DNA of 64,000 nucleotides from an uncultured Pseudomonadota bacterium (GTDB lineage: Bacteria; Pseudomonadota; Alphaproteobacteria; RF32; CAG-239), in contig CACWQS010000003.1 in the NCBI GenBank assembly GCA_902763155.1, positions 30,192 to 94,191 of the forward strand. The letters run 5' to 3'. The position numbers and the translations under genes were made by a program. Positions 7,167 to 17,821 of the stretch are shown one piece after another (position 1 is the first letter of the stretch; each line of letters starts with the position of its first letter). The notes under the pieces were generated by a model. It was given only the letters and a program-made list of their open reading frames with translations, searched no databases and was not told the origin of the DNA.

Positions 7167-7754
7167 ATGCAAGTAAAGACCGATTATAATATGTCTTTTA
7201 CATCTGGAGGGCTTTTAGAAAATGAGTCCAGAATACTTGCGAATGAGTATTTTCAAACAAAAGATTGGAAAATTGCATCTCAAAATATCCAAAATGATAA
7301 TATGTTTCAATATAGAACAATGGTTGCCACAAAGCGGATTATTCAAGAACTAAAGGCCAGATTTTCATATCTGAATGAAGATGCCCTACAACTTATAGTT
7401 TCCGGCTTTCCAAACGAAACGCAACAAATCTTATGGTTTGCAATATGTCAGAAGCATAAGTTTATATTTGATTTTGTCAGAGAAGTCATCAAAGAGAAAT
7501 ATTTTATCGGCCAGTTTGAACTGGAAAACTATGATTTTGACGCATTTTACAACAAAAAGATGCTTGAACATCCTTCATTGGAAAAAATAACGGACGGAAG
7601 CCGATACAAGTTAAAACAGGTTCTTTTCAAAATGTTACGGGAAGTCGGTATGCTAAACAATCAAAACTTCATTCAGGCCGTAATTCCGACACAAAGAGTC
7701 CTACAAATCATCAATAACCTTGCACCGCAATATCTTGCGATATTTACAAATTAG
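7167..7754 (+). CDS. brxA: BREX protein BrxA (DUF1819)
   Basis: A 195-residue protein with the features of the DUF1819/BrxA family, a small helical DNA-binding protein related in fold to NusB. Recognisable are the N-terminal YNMSFTSGGLLENESRILAN and the C-terminal GSRYKLKQVLFKMLREVGML. BrxA is part of the conserved six-gene BREX type 1 set, which blocks phage replication and methylates host DNA. The start has GAGG seven bases upstream. It is the first gene of an uninterrupted operon with gaps of a few bases. Length matches the family. Confidence 0.93.
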   Translation: MQVKTDYNMSFTSGGLLENESRILANEYFQTKDWKIASQNIQNDNMFQYRTMVATKRIIQELKARFSYLNEDALQLIVSGFPNETQQILWFAICQKHKFIFDFVREVIKEKYFIGQFELENYDFDAFYNKKMLEHPSLEKITDGSRYKLKQVLFKMLREVGMLNNQNFIQAVIPTQRVLQIINNLAPQYLAIFTN

Positions 7755-7762
7755 GAGAAATT

Positions 7763-8356
7763 ATGGGTATTGAAGAGAAATATAATCATCTTAAAAAAAT
7801 TATATCAAATCCTGATTTTTTATCGGGTAAAGTTTTGTGTAATGACCTTCCTATCTTTATTGCAGACTATGATATCAGTGAAGAAAATGAGTTTTTGAGA
7901 ATGGAAAATAATCTTATCAAAACTCTTGGAAATATGGGAATTAAGGTTCTTTCCGTGGATTTATATGACTTGATTATAGAAATTTTACAAAAAGACCAAG
8001 GCGATTGGGAATGGGTAATGTCGCCAGACAGGAATAAAGAAGAATTACTGGAAGAACTAAAAGGAATATTAGGGATAGAAGATAAGGTTATTCCGGCTAT
8101 TGCCGATAAAATGGCGCAAAATGAAGGAAATTATGATGTTTTGTTTTTAAATGGATGTGGCAACATCTTTCCTTTCTTACGCACACATACAATTTTGAAC
8201 AATCTCCACACATACATCCAAAAACCGGTAATCGTATTTTTCCCTGGGGTAAGTGTATCAAAGGGTTCACCATACGCCGCATTTAATTTGTTCGGGCGCA
8301 TAGATGAAGGAAACGATTACCGAGCAGCCAACATTTTTCAAATAAGAGGATTATAA
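7763..8356 (+). CDS. brxB: BREX protein BrxB (DUF1788)
   Basis: A 197-residue DUF1788 protein. Family features include the DLYDLIIEIL region, VLFLNGCGNIFPFLRTHTIL and the C-terminal VIVFFPGVSV followed by NLFGR and YRAANIFQI. BrxB is essential in characterised BREX type 1 systems and is thought to work with BrxC and PglZ, but has no known enzymatic activity. AGGAG is well placed before the ATG. It lies eight bases after brxA and two bases before brxC, so the three are probably translationally coupled. Confidence 0.93.
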   Translation: MGIEEKYNHLKKIISNPDFLSGKVLCNDLPIFIADYDISEENEFLRMENNLIKTLGNMGIKVLSVDLYDLIIEILQKDQGDWEWVMSPDRNKEELLEELKGILGIEDKVIPAIADKMAQNEGNYDVLFLNGCGNIFPFLRTHTILNNLHTYIQKPVIVFFPGVSVSKGSPYAAFNLFGRIDEGNDYRAANIFQIRGL

Positions 8357-8358
8357 CG

Positions 8359-11300
8359 ATGAATATTTTAACATCTCTTTTCAGAAAAAACATAAATCGC
8401 CATATTGAAGGCGTTGTAAAGGCAGATGATATTGAGTTAGCAAAACTCAATCAGGAAGTTGATGAATATGTTTTAACTCAAAGCATTGAGAAGAAATTAG
8501 AAGAATTGCTGGAAGCATATTCTGAAAAATATTCTGACGGAAATGGCGTATGGATTTCCGGTTTCTTTGGTTCCGGTAAATCACACCTTTTGAAAATGGT
8601 GGCTTTGTTGTTAGAAAATAAAGACCTTGGCGGTCGCACAGTTGTTGATGCTTTTATAGAAAAATGTTCTCCGGAGAATGCTTTTCTTATAGGTCGTCTT
8701 AAAAATCTGAAGACACCAGCGAAAAGCATTTTGTTTGATATTGCCAAGAAGGCCAATATAGACAATAAAAAAGATACTGTTCTGGAAATCTTTATGAATG
8801 TATTTAACGAAGCCTGCGGATATTATGGTAAATCGCGTGATATTGCACAATTTGAAAGAGAATTAGACGAAGAAGGATTGTTTGATACATTTAAGGCCGA
8901 ATTTAAGAATATAGCGAAAATTGATTGGGAAGATGGCCGTGTTCGCCAAAGATACAGACCTGATATAGATAAAGCCTATAATAAAGTTCACGGAAAAAAT
9001 GCCGAATATCAAGATGTTTTAAGCAAAACTAAACAAGTTAATGCAACTTCCATTGATAGTTTTGCGGAGTTAGTTAAGGCCTATATAGATAAACAAGGTT
9101 CTAATTTCAGAATTAACTTTTTAGCAGATGAAGTCGGCCAATACATTGGCAACAATGTGCAATATATGCTTGAATTACAAGCCATAACCGAGAAATTAGG
9201 CACATTATGTAAAGGTCGTGCAGCAGTTATTGTTACTTCACAAGCCAGTGTGGCAACTTTCCTTGAAGATATGGGAACAACCTTATCCCGTGATGATTTT
9301 TCAAAGATTCAAGGCCGTTTCAGAACAAGATTGCACTTGGATAGCCAAGATGTTGAAGAAGTTATTCAAAAGCGTTTGCTTGAAAAGCAAGATGATGCGA
9401 AGAAAGTATTGAGTGACTTATATCATAATGAAGTCAACAATTTTAAGACATTATTTGATTTTACTGAAGGTCAGGTTCTTAAAAACTTTAGAGATGAAGA
9501 ACATTTCATTGATTGTTACCCATTTATTCCGTATCAATTCACATTATTTCAAAATGCAATGCAGGAATTGTCACGTCACGGTGCATTTCAAGGCGGATAC
9601 ACCTCTGTCGGCGCACGTTCTATTTTGAGCGTATTTCAGCAAGTTGCAATAAATGTGAGCGAAAACAAGCAAGTTGGTGAAATTGCTACATTTGATATGA
9701 TGTATGAAGGAATTAGGAGTTCACTTGCCAGCATCCAATCTTCTATCGCCATAGCCGAAAGAAACTTGGAAAACAAGTTGGCAGTGAAAATCTTAAAAGC
9801 CTTGTTCCTTGTGAAATACATTAAATCCTTCAAGGCTACACAAAGAAATATCGCAGTTTTGATGCACAGCAACTTCAATGAAAATCAAGTTGAATACAAT
9901 AAACAAATAGAAGAAGCCCTGAATATTTTGGAAGACCAGACCTATATTCAGCGCACCAATGATGTCTATGAATACTTAACCGATAAAGAAAAAGACATTG
10001 AAGAAGAAATCAAGAAGACCGATATTGCGGTAACAGACATTCCGGATGAGTTGCAGACTTTAATCTATGATAGTATTTTGCGGCAAAACAAAATCCATCA
10101 TACCAATGGAACAGATTATAACTTTACACGCAAATTAGATGGTAAAGCATATTCTCGCGAATATGAACTGTCTATAAATGTTATCAGCCCGTTAGACGAT
10201 GAAATAAACGCCGGCAATGTGGCGATGAAATCCATAGAAAAAACAACGGAATTGTTTATTTTGTTGCCGGAAGATAAGCGTTTAATTGATGATTTAGGCC
10301 TTTATAAGAAGACATTAAAGTATATCAATCAAACGATGGGAGCCGGTATTTCCGATGATGCACGGCGCATTATTCAAGAAAAGCAAATTCAAAACAATGA
10401 GCGCAAGAACCGTTTACAGGAGCGCGTTGCCGTTCTGGTTGGAAAGTCGCGTTTCTACGTTAATGGTTCAGAAGTAGAAATGAGCGGTTCCGATGCTGCC
10501 GGATGTATAGTTAAAGCCTTTATGGAATTGGTAGATAAAACATACACCAATATCAAAATGCTGGCAGGTGTAACCTATAAAGAGCAAGAAATTGATAACA
10601 TTATCCGCGACGGTAATGTTTTAATGCCGGCCAATTTAACCGAAGCAGAGCAAGAAGTATATAATCACATTGTCCGTAGCGGCACATACAAAGCAACAGT
10701 TAAGAGCGTTTTGGATACATTCCAGAAAATTCCATATGGTTGGTCATATGCCGCAGTTTTGTGCCATATTGCCAAGTTATACGTTCGCCGTAAGATTGAA
10801 ATCAAAGAAAATTCCAACATTTTGGAAGATAATGATGTTATTATTAAGGCCATTAAGAATACTTCCAAGCAAGATAATTTGATTTTACAACCGACAACAA
10901 GTTTCTCACCGAGCCAAATTCGGCAGTTGAAAGAGTTTTATGATACATTCTGCAATGAACCGATTGCCGATAATGATGCTAAAACGATTGCGCTTAAGGT
11001 TAATGATAAAATTAAGGACAAATTAGCAAGAGTAACTGAACTTTTGTATCAAAAGAACAATTATCCGTTTGTGGCGGTTTTGAGCCAAGTCAAAGACAAA
11101 CTGGCCAAATGTGTAGATAAACCATACAACTGGTATTTCAACGAGTTTACAGGCATCAGCGAAGATTTGTTAAACGATAATGATAATCTGATTGCCCCGA
11201 TAACAAACTTTATGAATGGTGCAATGCGTGGTTATTATGATGAAGCCAGACAGTTTTTGGCGGACGAACAGACCAATTTGGAGCATATCGGTGCCGATGC

Positions 11301-11814
11301 CACGCAAATCAGTAACATTTTAAATGATTTGAATTGCTATAAAGGCACGATAATTCAAGACTTGCGCGAGAATATTGCTAATTTACAGAAGCAAATTGCG
11401 GCATCTTTGGAGCAAGAACGTAATGCAGCCCTTGAAGAAGTTGCAAAATTGCGGACAGAAGCACAGAATATGGAAGAATGGAGCAAATTGGATGCGCCTG
11501 CGCAACAAAGATTCAGTAAAGAATATGATGATTTTGCTGGAAACGTCAAGCAACAGAAGATTATTCCACTGTTACGTTATGCAACAGATAACTTCAAGAA
11601 CAATACGCATCTGAACATTATCAGTCGCATTACAGCAGCAGTCAAACCGCAAACGCCGGATACACCGCAAGAAATCATCATTCCTGCCGGAAGCATTGCC
11701 GTAAAGAGCAGCAAAACACTTTTGTTAAATGCTCAAGATGTTGATGAATATCTGGCCAATTTAAAGCAGGCAATGCTTGGTGAAATCAAAGACGGCAAAA
11801 AGATTAAGATTTAA
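8359..11814 (+). CDS. brxC: BREX ATPase BrxC (PglY family)
   Basis: An 1151-residue P-loop ATPase. The Walker A motif GFFGSGKS is at residues 68-75 and a likely Walker B is within NFLADEVGQYIG. A long helical C-terminal half contains coiled-coil segments (for example around EQERNAALEEVAKLRTEAQ). The length and arrangement match BrxC/PglY, the large ATPase of BREX type 1. BrxC is needed both for phage exclusion and for host methylation and is thought to form a complex with BrxB, PglX and PglZ. It is intact, with no frameshift or internal stop. Confidence 0.94.
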   Translation: MNILTSLFRKNINRHIEGVVKADDIELAKLNQEVDEYVLTQSIEKKLEELLEAYSEKYSDGNGVWISGFFGSGKSHLLKMVALLLENKDLGGRTVVDAFIEKCSPENAFLIGRLKNLKTPAKSILFDIAKKANIDNKKDTVLEIFMNVFNEACGYYGKSRDIAQFERELDEEGLFDTFKAEFKNIAKIDWEDGRVRQRYRPDIDKAYNKVHGKNAEYQDVLSKTKQVNATSIDSFAELVKAYIDKQGSNFRINFLADEVGQYIGNNVQYMLELQAITEKLGTLCKGRAAVIVTSQASVATFLEDMGTTLSRDDFSKIQGRFRTRLHLDSQDVEEVIQKRLLEKQDDAKKVLSDLYHNEVNNFKTLFDFTEGQVLKNFRDEEHFIDCYPFIPYQFTLFQNAMQELSRHGAFQGGYTSVGARSILSVFQQVAINVSENKQVGEIATFDMMYEGIRSSLASIQSSIAIAERNLENKLAVKILKALFLVKYIKSFKATQRNIAVLMHSNFNENQVEYNKQIEEALNILEDQTYIQRTNDVYEYLTDKEKDIEEEIKKTDIAVTDIPDELQTLIYDSILRQNKIHHTNGTDYNFTRKLDGKAYSREYELSINVISPLDDEINAGNVAMKSIEKTTELFILLPEDKRLIDDLGLYKKTLKYINQTMGAGISDDARRIIQEKQIQNNERKNRLQERVAVLVGKSRFYVNGSEVEMSGSDAAGCIVKAFMELVDKTYTNIKMLAGVTYKEQEIDNIIRDGNVLMPANLTEAEQEVYNHIVRSGTYKATVKSVLDTFQKIPYGWSYAAVLCHIAKLYVRRKIEIKENSNILEDNDVIIKAIKNTSKQDNLILQPTTSFSPSQIRQLKEFYDTFCNEPIADNDAKTIALKVNDKIKDKLARVTELLYQKNNYPFVAVLSQVKDKLAKCVDKPYNWYFNEFTGISEDLLNDNDNLIAPITNFMNGAMRGYYDEARQFLADEQTNLEHIGADATQISNILNDLNCYKGTIIQDLRENIANLQKQIAASLEQERNAALEEVAKLRTEAQNMEEWSKLDAPAQQRFSKEYDDFAGNVKQQKIIPLLRYATDNFKNNTHLNIISRITAAVKPQTPDTPQEIIIPAGSIAVKSSKTLLLNAQDVDEYLANLKQAMLGEIKDGKKIKI

Positions 11815-11823
11815 GGACAAACT

Positions 11824-14800
11824 ATGGATACTTCAAAATTAAAGAAATTTGCTATTGAAGCGCGTAAATCGCTGATGGGCATTGTGGCCGCCAAATTAGA
11901 TTTGGTATTAGAAGCCAACAGTTTTGAACGTCGTAATAATCCGCAAGCGATAAGAGCCTTGGAAGGTTTGATAGCAGAAATCGGCAAAGAACAAACTATT
12001 GAAAAAGTAGCCTATACATGGTTTAACCGCTTTATTGCTCTACGTTTTATGGATGTGAACCATTATACCAAAATTGGAGTAGTTTCGCCGGCAGAGGGAC
12101 AAACCCAACCGGAAGTGCTTTCAGAAGCCAAAGCCGGATATGTGGATAAACAGGTTGTGCCGGCAGATGTAGAACAACGCATTTCCGCTCTGTTGAACGG
12201 TGCTATCAGTAGCCCTAAACCGCAAGAAGAAGTATATAAACTGCTTTTAGTGGCATATTGTAATGCCTACAATAAATTGATGCCGTTTATGTTTGAGCGG
12301 ATTAAGGACTATACCGAACTTTTGATGCCGGATGATTTACTTTCTAACAGTTCGGTGCTGACACAAGCGGTAGAAACTCTTGATGCCGAAACCTGCAAAG
12401 ATGTGGAAGTTATCGGCTGGTTGTATCAATATTACATTTCTGAAAAGAAAGACGAAGTATTTGCCGGATTGAAGAAAGGCAAGAAGATATCAAAAGATGA
12501 TGTTCCTGCTGCAACACAAATTTTCACGCCGGAATGGATTGTGAAATATATGGTTGAGAACTCTGTCGGTAGAATGTGGTTAGAAAGCCATCCGAACAAG
12601 GATTTACAAGCCAGATTTAAGTATTATATGGAATCTGCCGAGCAAGAAGGCAGTGTGAAAGCAAAATTGAAGGAAATTATCAATCCGAATCTTAAACCAC
12701 AAGAAATAAAGGTTTTAGACCCTGCGTGCGGTTCGGGGCATATTTTAGTTAAGGCTTTTGAAGTTCTGTTTGAAATATATAAGGTTCAGGGGTATTCGGA
12801 AAATGAAATACCGGAGATGATTTTAACTCATAATATTTATGGCTTGGAAATTTGCGACCGTGCTGCGCAATTATCTCAATTTGCCGTAATGATGAAAGCC
12901 CGTCAATATGACCGCAACATTTTCAATAAAGTGAAAGAATTGAATATCTGTTCCATACACAATACAAATTGGATTGATTTCAGTATCGCCGATGAACTTT
13001 TAATTGGTGTAGCCGATAAAGACAAAGCAACCAAACAAATCAAATTATTGCAAGAAACCTTCAAAGATGCCAAAGAATACGGCTCAATTATTAAGGTAGA
13101 AGGTTTGGATTTTGATTTTTGGGATGAGCGGATAAATTATTTCAAAAATAACAAAACTACATCATTTTACGGCCAAATAATCAATGGACGTTTGAGGTAT
13201 ATCATCAAACAAGCCAAAATAATGCAACAACAATATGAATGCGTTGTTGCAAATCCGCCATATATGGGCGGAAAAGGAATGGATGGAAAACTATCCGATT
13301 ATGTTAAAAATAAGTATGCACGTTCTAAAGGAGATATGTTTGCCGTATTCAAAGAAGTTATTTTTAACTTTACTCGGGAGAATTTTTTTAGTGCAACGAT
13401 AAATCAGCACGCTTGGATGTTCATTGAGAGTTACGCTGGTTTAAGAGAATACTTTTTGCAAAATGCAACCATTATCTCAATGATTCATATTGGTTTGCAC
13501 GCATTTAGAGAAATGAACAGTAAAGTTATTCAAAGCACTACATATGTATTCAGAAAATGCAGTTTAAAAGATTTCATCGCGACATATGAAAGGCTGGTCT
13601 ATGATAGTTTAACAGTTGATAAAGAACAAGTGTATTTAGAACATAAAGCAGAAAACATTTATACTTGTAAAACCGAAGGTTTTTCATCAATTCCTGGTTC
13701 CCCGATAGCCTATTGGGCAAGCGATAGAGTTAGAGAAATTTTTAGAAATAGTAAACCTGTATCAGATTATTCTACAATGTTTCAAGGTATAATTACTGGT
13801 GATAATGAAAAATTTTTACGATTATGGCAAGAAGTTGATTTTAGTAAAGTTTCAATTGGATTGAATAGTTTTGCTAATCACGACTTATCAAAACAGTATT
13901 GGATACCTTATAATAAAGGTGGAGAATATAGAAAATGGTATGGAAATCAAGATACGGTGGTTTATTGGAAATATGGACCAGATGATAAAACGCGCGGTAA
14001 AAAGAATTTTGAAGATTTTTATTTAAGAGAATACTTTTCTTGGTCGTATATATCTGCAAGCACGTTTGCAACAAGATATTTTCCACAGGGCTTTTTATGG
14101 GATGTTACTGGTTCTGGTATATTTACAGATAAAAAGTATCTATACTATTTTATGGCTTTAATAGGAGGTAAGATAGGTATTTCATTATTAAATATTATCA
14201 ATCCCACATTAAATTACCAAGTTGAAAATGTTGCAATTATGCCAATCATATATGATGATAATAAAAAACAACAGATTGACGCACTTGTAGAACAAAACAT
14301 TGCGATATCCAAAGATGATTGGGATAGTTTTGAAGCCTCTTGGGATTTTAAACAGCATCCGCTTATTCGCTTTTCTGCATATTGTAGAGGCCTTAATGAT
14401 TCTAAATATTTAAGAGAAGTAGAACCAAGACCATTAGGCGACAAGATTTCAGAATGTTTTGCTAAATGGAAAACCTATAAAGAACAGCAATTTAACCAAG
14501 TCAAAAATAATGAAGAAGAACTCAATCGCTTATTCATTGAAATCTATGGCTTACAAGACGAAATGACACCGGAAGTGGCTGATAAAAACATTACGATTTC
14601 TAAAGCGGATGAAGAGCGCGAAATCAAATCATTAATATCATACGCCGTCGGTTGTATGTTCGGACGTTACAGTTTGGATGCTAAAGGCCTCATTTATGCC
14701 GGTGGGGACTTTGATGCCAATAACTATCAAACCTTTGAAGCCGATGAAGACGGTATTATTCCGGTGCTTTCGGAACATTATTTCACTGATGATATCGTGG

Positions 14801-15330
14801 AGCGCTTTAATAAATTCATCAAAGTTGCCTTCGGAGAACGCTATTATGCCGAGAATATGGCATATATTGCCAGCGTCTTGAGCACAAAGGCCAACAAATC
14901 GCCTGACCAAGTGCTGCGCGAATACTTTATCAAAGATTTTTATAAAGACCACGTGCAGATGTATCAGAAACGTCCGATTTACTGGATGTTCTCTTCAGAA
15001 AAGAACGCTTTTAACGCACTCATCTATCTGCACCGCTATAACAAAGACACGGTAAATCTGGTCTTAAACGAATATTTGCGCGAATATAAGAACAAACTTC
15101 AGGGCAATATTAACGCCTGCAATACAATGGAAGAAAGCGGAAAAGCCTCAATGACTTTGAATAAAATCGCATTACAGGCCAATTTGAACGAAGCCGATGA
15201 TTATGAGCGCAATATTCTGTTTCCGCTGGCAACCGAAAGAAAAGAAATTGATTTGGATGATGGCGTAAAAGTGAACTATTTGAAGTTCGGTAAGGCACTC
15301 CGGAATATCGGATTAAAGGAGAAAGCATAA
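11824..15330 (+). CDS. pglX: BREX N6-adenine DNA methyltransferase PglX
   Basis: An 1168-residue class I methyltransferase. The SAM-binding motif I is DPACGSGH (residues 299-306) and the catalytic motif IV is NPPY (residues 477-480), typical of adenine-N6 methylation. The regions after the catalytic core should carry target recognition. PglX methylates one strand of a non-palindromic 6-base site in known BREX systems and marks self DNA; the site here cannot be read from sequence. The gene starts ten bases after brxC with AGGA upstream. It is full length and uninterrupted. Only one pglX copy is present, so no pglX shuffling system is visible. Confidence 0.95.
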   Translation: MDTSKLKKFAIEARKSLMGIVAAKLDLVLEANSFERRNNPQAIRALEGLIAEIGKEQTIEKVAYTWFNRFIALRFMDVNHYTKIGVVSPAEGQTQPEVLSEAKAGYVDKQVVPADVEQRISALLNGAISSPKPQEEVYKLLLVAYCNAYNKLMPFMFERIKDYTELLMPDDLLSNSSVLTQAVETLDAETCKDVEVIGWLYQYYISEKKDEVFAGLKKGKKISKDDVPAATQIFTPEWIVKYMVENSVGRMWLESHPNKDLQARFKYYMESAEQEGSVKAKLKEIINPNLKPQEIKVLDPACGSGHILVKAFEVLFEIYKVQGYSENEIPEMILTHNIYGLEICDRAAQLSQFAVMMKARQYDRNIFNKVKELNICSIHNTNWIDFSIADELLIGVADKDKATKQIKLLQETFKDAKEYGSIIKVEGLDFDFWDERINYFKNNKTTSFYGQIINGRLRYIIKQAKIMQQQYECVVANPPYMGGKGMDGKLSDYVKNKYARSKGDMFAVFKEVIFNFTRENFFSATINQHAWMFIESYAGLREYFLQNATIISMIHIGLHAFREMNSKVIQSTTYVFRKCSLKDFIATYERLVYDSLTVDKEQVYLEHKAENIYTCKTEGFSSIPGSPIAYWASDRVREIFRNSKPVSDYSTMFQGIITGDNEKFLRLWQEVDFSKVSIGLNSFANHDLSKQYWIPYNKGGEYRKWYGNQDTVVYWKYGPDDKTRGKKNFEDFYLREYFSWSYISASTFATRYFPQGFLWDVTGSGIFTDKKYLYYFMALIGGKIGISLLNIINPTLNYQVENVAIMPIIYDDNKKQQIDALVEQNIAISKDDWDSFEASWDFKQHPLIRFSAYCRGLNDSKYLREVEPRPLGDKISECFAKWKTYKEQQFNQVKNNEEELNRLFIEIYGLQDEMTPEVADKNITISKADEEREIKSLISYAVGCMFGRYSLDAKGLIYAGGDFDANNYQTFEADEDGIIPVLSEHYFTDDIVERFNKFIKVAFGERYYAENMAYIASVLSTKANKSPDQVLREYFIKDFYKDHVQMYQKRPIYWMFSSEKNAFNALIYLHRYNKDTVNLVLNEYLREYKNKLQGNINACNTMEESGKASMTLNKIALQANLNEADDYERNILFPLATERKEIDLDDGVKVNYLKFGKALRNIGLKEKA

Positions 15331-15331
15331 A

Positions 15332-17806
15332 ATGTGTGAGCAAATCAAAAGAACTCTTTTGAATAAATTTGAAAACTCTCGGATTGTATTCTGGTATGAT
15401 AAAGATAAGCAATTTACAGAAGATTTTGCCAATTTGGAACTGGATGGCGTGAAAAAGTTGACGATTGGCGAGAATGAATTTGCCTTAAAATACCAGATTT
15501 TGAAAGAAGAACCGAACCAAAAGTTTTTGCTCTACAAACCTGCTGAAAAGCCGGTGGATGCGCAAAACTGGCTATTAGATGTTTTGCTCGCAAATGCTGA
15601 ATTTCACGCTGAACAATGGGCTTTAACGCTTTCCGAACTCGGTTTGGGTTCGGAATTCTCCGAAATCACCAAAGAACACGAGTTTTTCTTTAAGAGTAAG
15701 GAACGCAAAGAAAAACTGAACGCCTTGCTCGGTAAAAGCGAGACACATAAGCAAATCAGAATGAAAATGCTCTTTGTGATAAGCAAAGCCGAAGGTGATA
15801 TCAATTCGGTGGTAGAAAGCCTGCTGCACGAGTATGCTAATGGTAAGAATGAAATGATGAACGCTATTAGCAAAAGCAAACTTGATGGTTTCTTATATGA
15901 CAGAATGCAGGAATCCTATGGTTACAGTTCATCTGCGCCAAATGTAAAAGATTTTATCATCAACACCTTTGAGCGCAGTTTTACAAACGATATGGATGGT
16001 GCTGCAAATTCGGGCACAGGGGCTAAAATCTTTCTCAACCAATGGAAGAATGATGTTCGCTATGCTGCTGATTTTGAAAAGATTTCCAACGAAGTAGCAG
16101 ATATCTTAAAAATTGAAGACAAGGTATATCAGAAAGACTACAAATCTTTGGTGGCAGTAGATTATTTTGAGGCCATTGATAAACGAATTATTGCCGCATT
16201 GATAGAAGATTTATGTAAAAGAACTATCAATCCGAAAGATATGTTTGATATTATAACTCAACGTCGCACAATGAAATGGTATAAAAAGTATGAGAATTTG
16301 TATCAGGCATTATGGTATGCCGTTGCATTTGTGGAAATGGTGGAAAAAGAAGAACATTTCGTAGTCAATTCCATCAGCACCGGTATTGAAAACTATACAA
16401 ACACTTGGTATAAAATTGACCAATATTATCGGAAGTTTATATATCATTTGAAGGTTTCCGGACAAGTCAGCGGTTTTGAAAAGTTGGTTGAAAACATAGA
16501 GAATCTGTACTCTAACAAATATTTGCTGAATATGAATGACAGTTGGCAGCAGCAAGTAGATAAGAAGACAGTATGGGAATTTGACTGCATAGACCGTCAG
16601 CGTGATTTTTATCAAAAGTATGTAGCAAGCAGCAAAACCAAGCAATGTATCATTGTTTCGGATGCACTTCGCTACGAAATCGGCGAAGAATTGACAGCAC
16701 GTATTCGTCAGATAGACCGTTTTGATGCCAAGTTAAATAAAGCAATTACGGGACTTCCGAGTTATACGCAACTCGGTATGGCATCTCTATTACCTCATAA
16801 TGCGCTTGAAATCATAGAAAAAGATTTGACTGTAAACGCAGATGACGTATCTACATCCGGCTTGGATAACAGAAATAAGATTTTGCAACAAAAAGCAACC
16901 GGAGCCTTGGCATTAAAAGATACGGATATCTTAAATAGCGGTATTGAGAGATTGCGTGAAGTCTTTAAGAACATCAGCACAGTCTATGTATTTCATAACA
17001 AAATTGATGAAATTGGCCATAGTTTAAGTTCGGAAGAACAGGCATTTGAAGCAGCAGAAGATACGATAGAAGAGTTAAAAAATATAGTAAAAAGACTGGC
17101 AAGTGCCGACATTTATAACATTATCATTACTTCCGACCACGGCTTTATCTACCAAAATAAAGATTTAGATGAAGATGAATATTTGGGCGTAGAACCGGTT
17201 GGCGACGTTATTAAGAAAGACAGAAGATTTGTTGTCGGCAGGAACCTGAAGGAAGATAATTCATTTATGAAGTTTAGTGCGCAAAATCTTGGTCTGCGCG
17301 GTGATTTGGAATTCCAGTTCCCGAAATCAATAAACCGTTTAAGACTACAGGGTGCTGCGCGCAAATTTGTACACGGTGGTGCAAGTTTGCAAGAAATTAT
17401 CGTTCCTATTGTAACTATCAATAAAAAACGCCAAAGCGATATCAGTAAAGTTGAGGTAGAAATGATGCGCTCTACGGACATTATTTCTTCCAATCAGTTG
17501 GTCGTAACATTGTATCAGAAAGATATTGTGAACGATAAGGTGCAAAAGAGAGTTTTGCTTATCGGGCTGTATAATAAGGCCGGAGAACTGATTTCAGAAC
17601 AAAAAGAACTTATTTTTGACAGTATAAGCACTGAAACAAGAGATAGAGAGCAGCAGGTAACGCTACTTCTGAACAAAAATGTTGATAATGAAAATAATCA
17701 AACGGTTTATTTGAAGTTAAGCGAACCGGAAGAAGATACAACCTATGCTAAAGAATATAAGTCTTTAGTATATACGGTTAGAAAAACATTTACTATGGAT
17801 TTTTAG
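15332..17806 (+). CDS. pglZ: BREX alkaline-phosphatase-like protein PglZ
   Basis: An 824-residue member of the alkaline phosphatase superfamily. The metal-binding segments are visible as VSDALRYEIGEE (Asp444) and TSDHGFIY (Asp602, His603). The N-terminal half is helical and family-specific. PglZ is one of the two proteins, with BrxC, that define BREX systems. Homologues have shown metal-dependent nuclease or phosphodiesterase activity, but the in vivo substrate is unsettled. The start codon follows the pglX stop by one base and its AAGGAG lies inside the pglX end, so translation is coupled. Length is normal. Confidence 0.94.
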   Translation: MCEQIKRTLLNKFENSRIVFWYDKDKQFTEDFANLELDGVKKLTIGENEFALKYQILKEEPNQKFLLYKPAEKPVDAQNWLLDVLLANAEFHAEQWALTLSELGLGSEFSEITKEHEFFFKSKERKEKLNALLGKSETHKQIRMKMLFVISKAEGDINSVVESLLHEYANGKNEMMNAISKSKLDGFLYDRMQESYGYSSSAPNVKDFIINTFERSFTNDMDGAANSGTGAKIFLNQWKNDVRYAADFEKISNEVADILKIEDKVYQKDYKSLVAVDYFEAIDKRIIAALIEDLCKRTINPKDMFDIITQRRTMKWYKKYENLYQALWYAVAFVEMVEKEEHFVVNSISTGIENYTNTWYKIDQYYRKFIYHLKVSGQVSGFEKLVENIENLYSNKYLLNMNDSWQQQVDKKTVWEFDCIDRQRDFYQKYVASSKTKQCIIVSDALRYEIGEELTARIRQIDRFDAKLNKAITGLPSYTQLGMASLLPHNALEIIEKDLTVNADDVSTSGLDNRNKILQQKATGALALKDTDILNSGIERLREVFKNISTVYVFHNKIDEIGHSLSSEEQAFEAAEDTIEELKNIVKRLASADIYNIIITSDHGFIYQNKDLDEDEYLGVEPVGDVIKKDRRFVVGRNLKEDNSFMKFSAQNLGLRGDLEFQFPKSINRLRLQGAARKFVHGGASLQEIIVPIVTINKKRQSDISKVEVEMMRSTDIISSNQLVVTLYQKDIVNDKVQKRVLLIGLYNKAGELISEQKELIFDSISTETRDREQQVTLLLNKNVDNENNQTVYLKLSEPEEDTTYAKEYKSLVYTVRKTFTMDF

Positions 17807-17821
17807 GAAAGGTTTTGAGAT

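Noticed and set aside
14638..14952. 104-residue open frame opposite pglX
   Set aside because: It lies entirely inside a well-supported gene on the other strand, has no ribosome-binding site and no protein features.
11824..15330. PglX as part of a DISARM or classical type I or II restriction system
   Set aside because: Its neighbours brxA, brxB, brxC, pglZ and brxL in canonical order define BREX type 1; no restriction subunit or DISARM helicase is present.
11824..15330. Phase variation of BREX through duplicated or inverted pglX segments
   Set aside because: Only one complete pglX is present and I noticed no partial copy nearby; the promoter region is the better candidate for switching.
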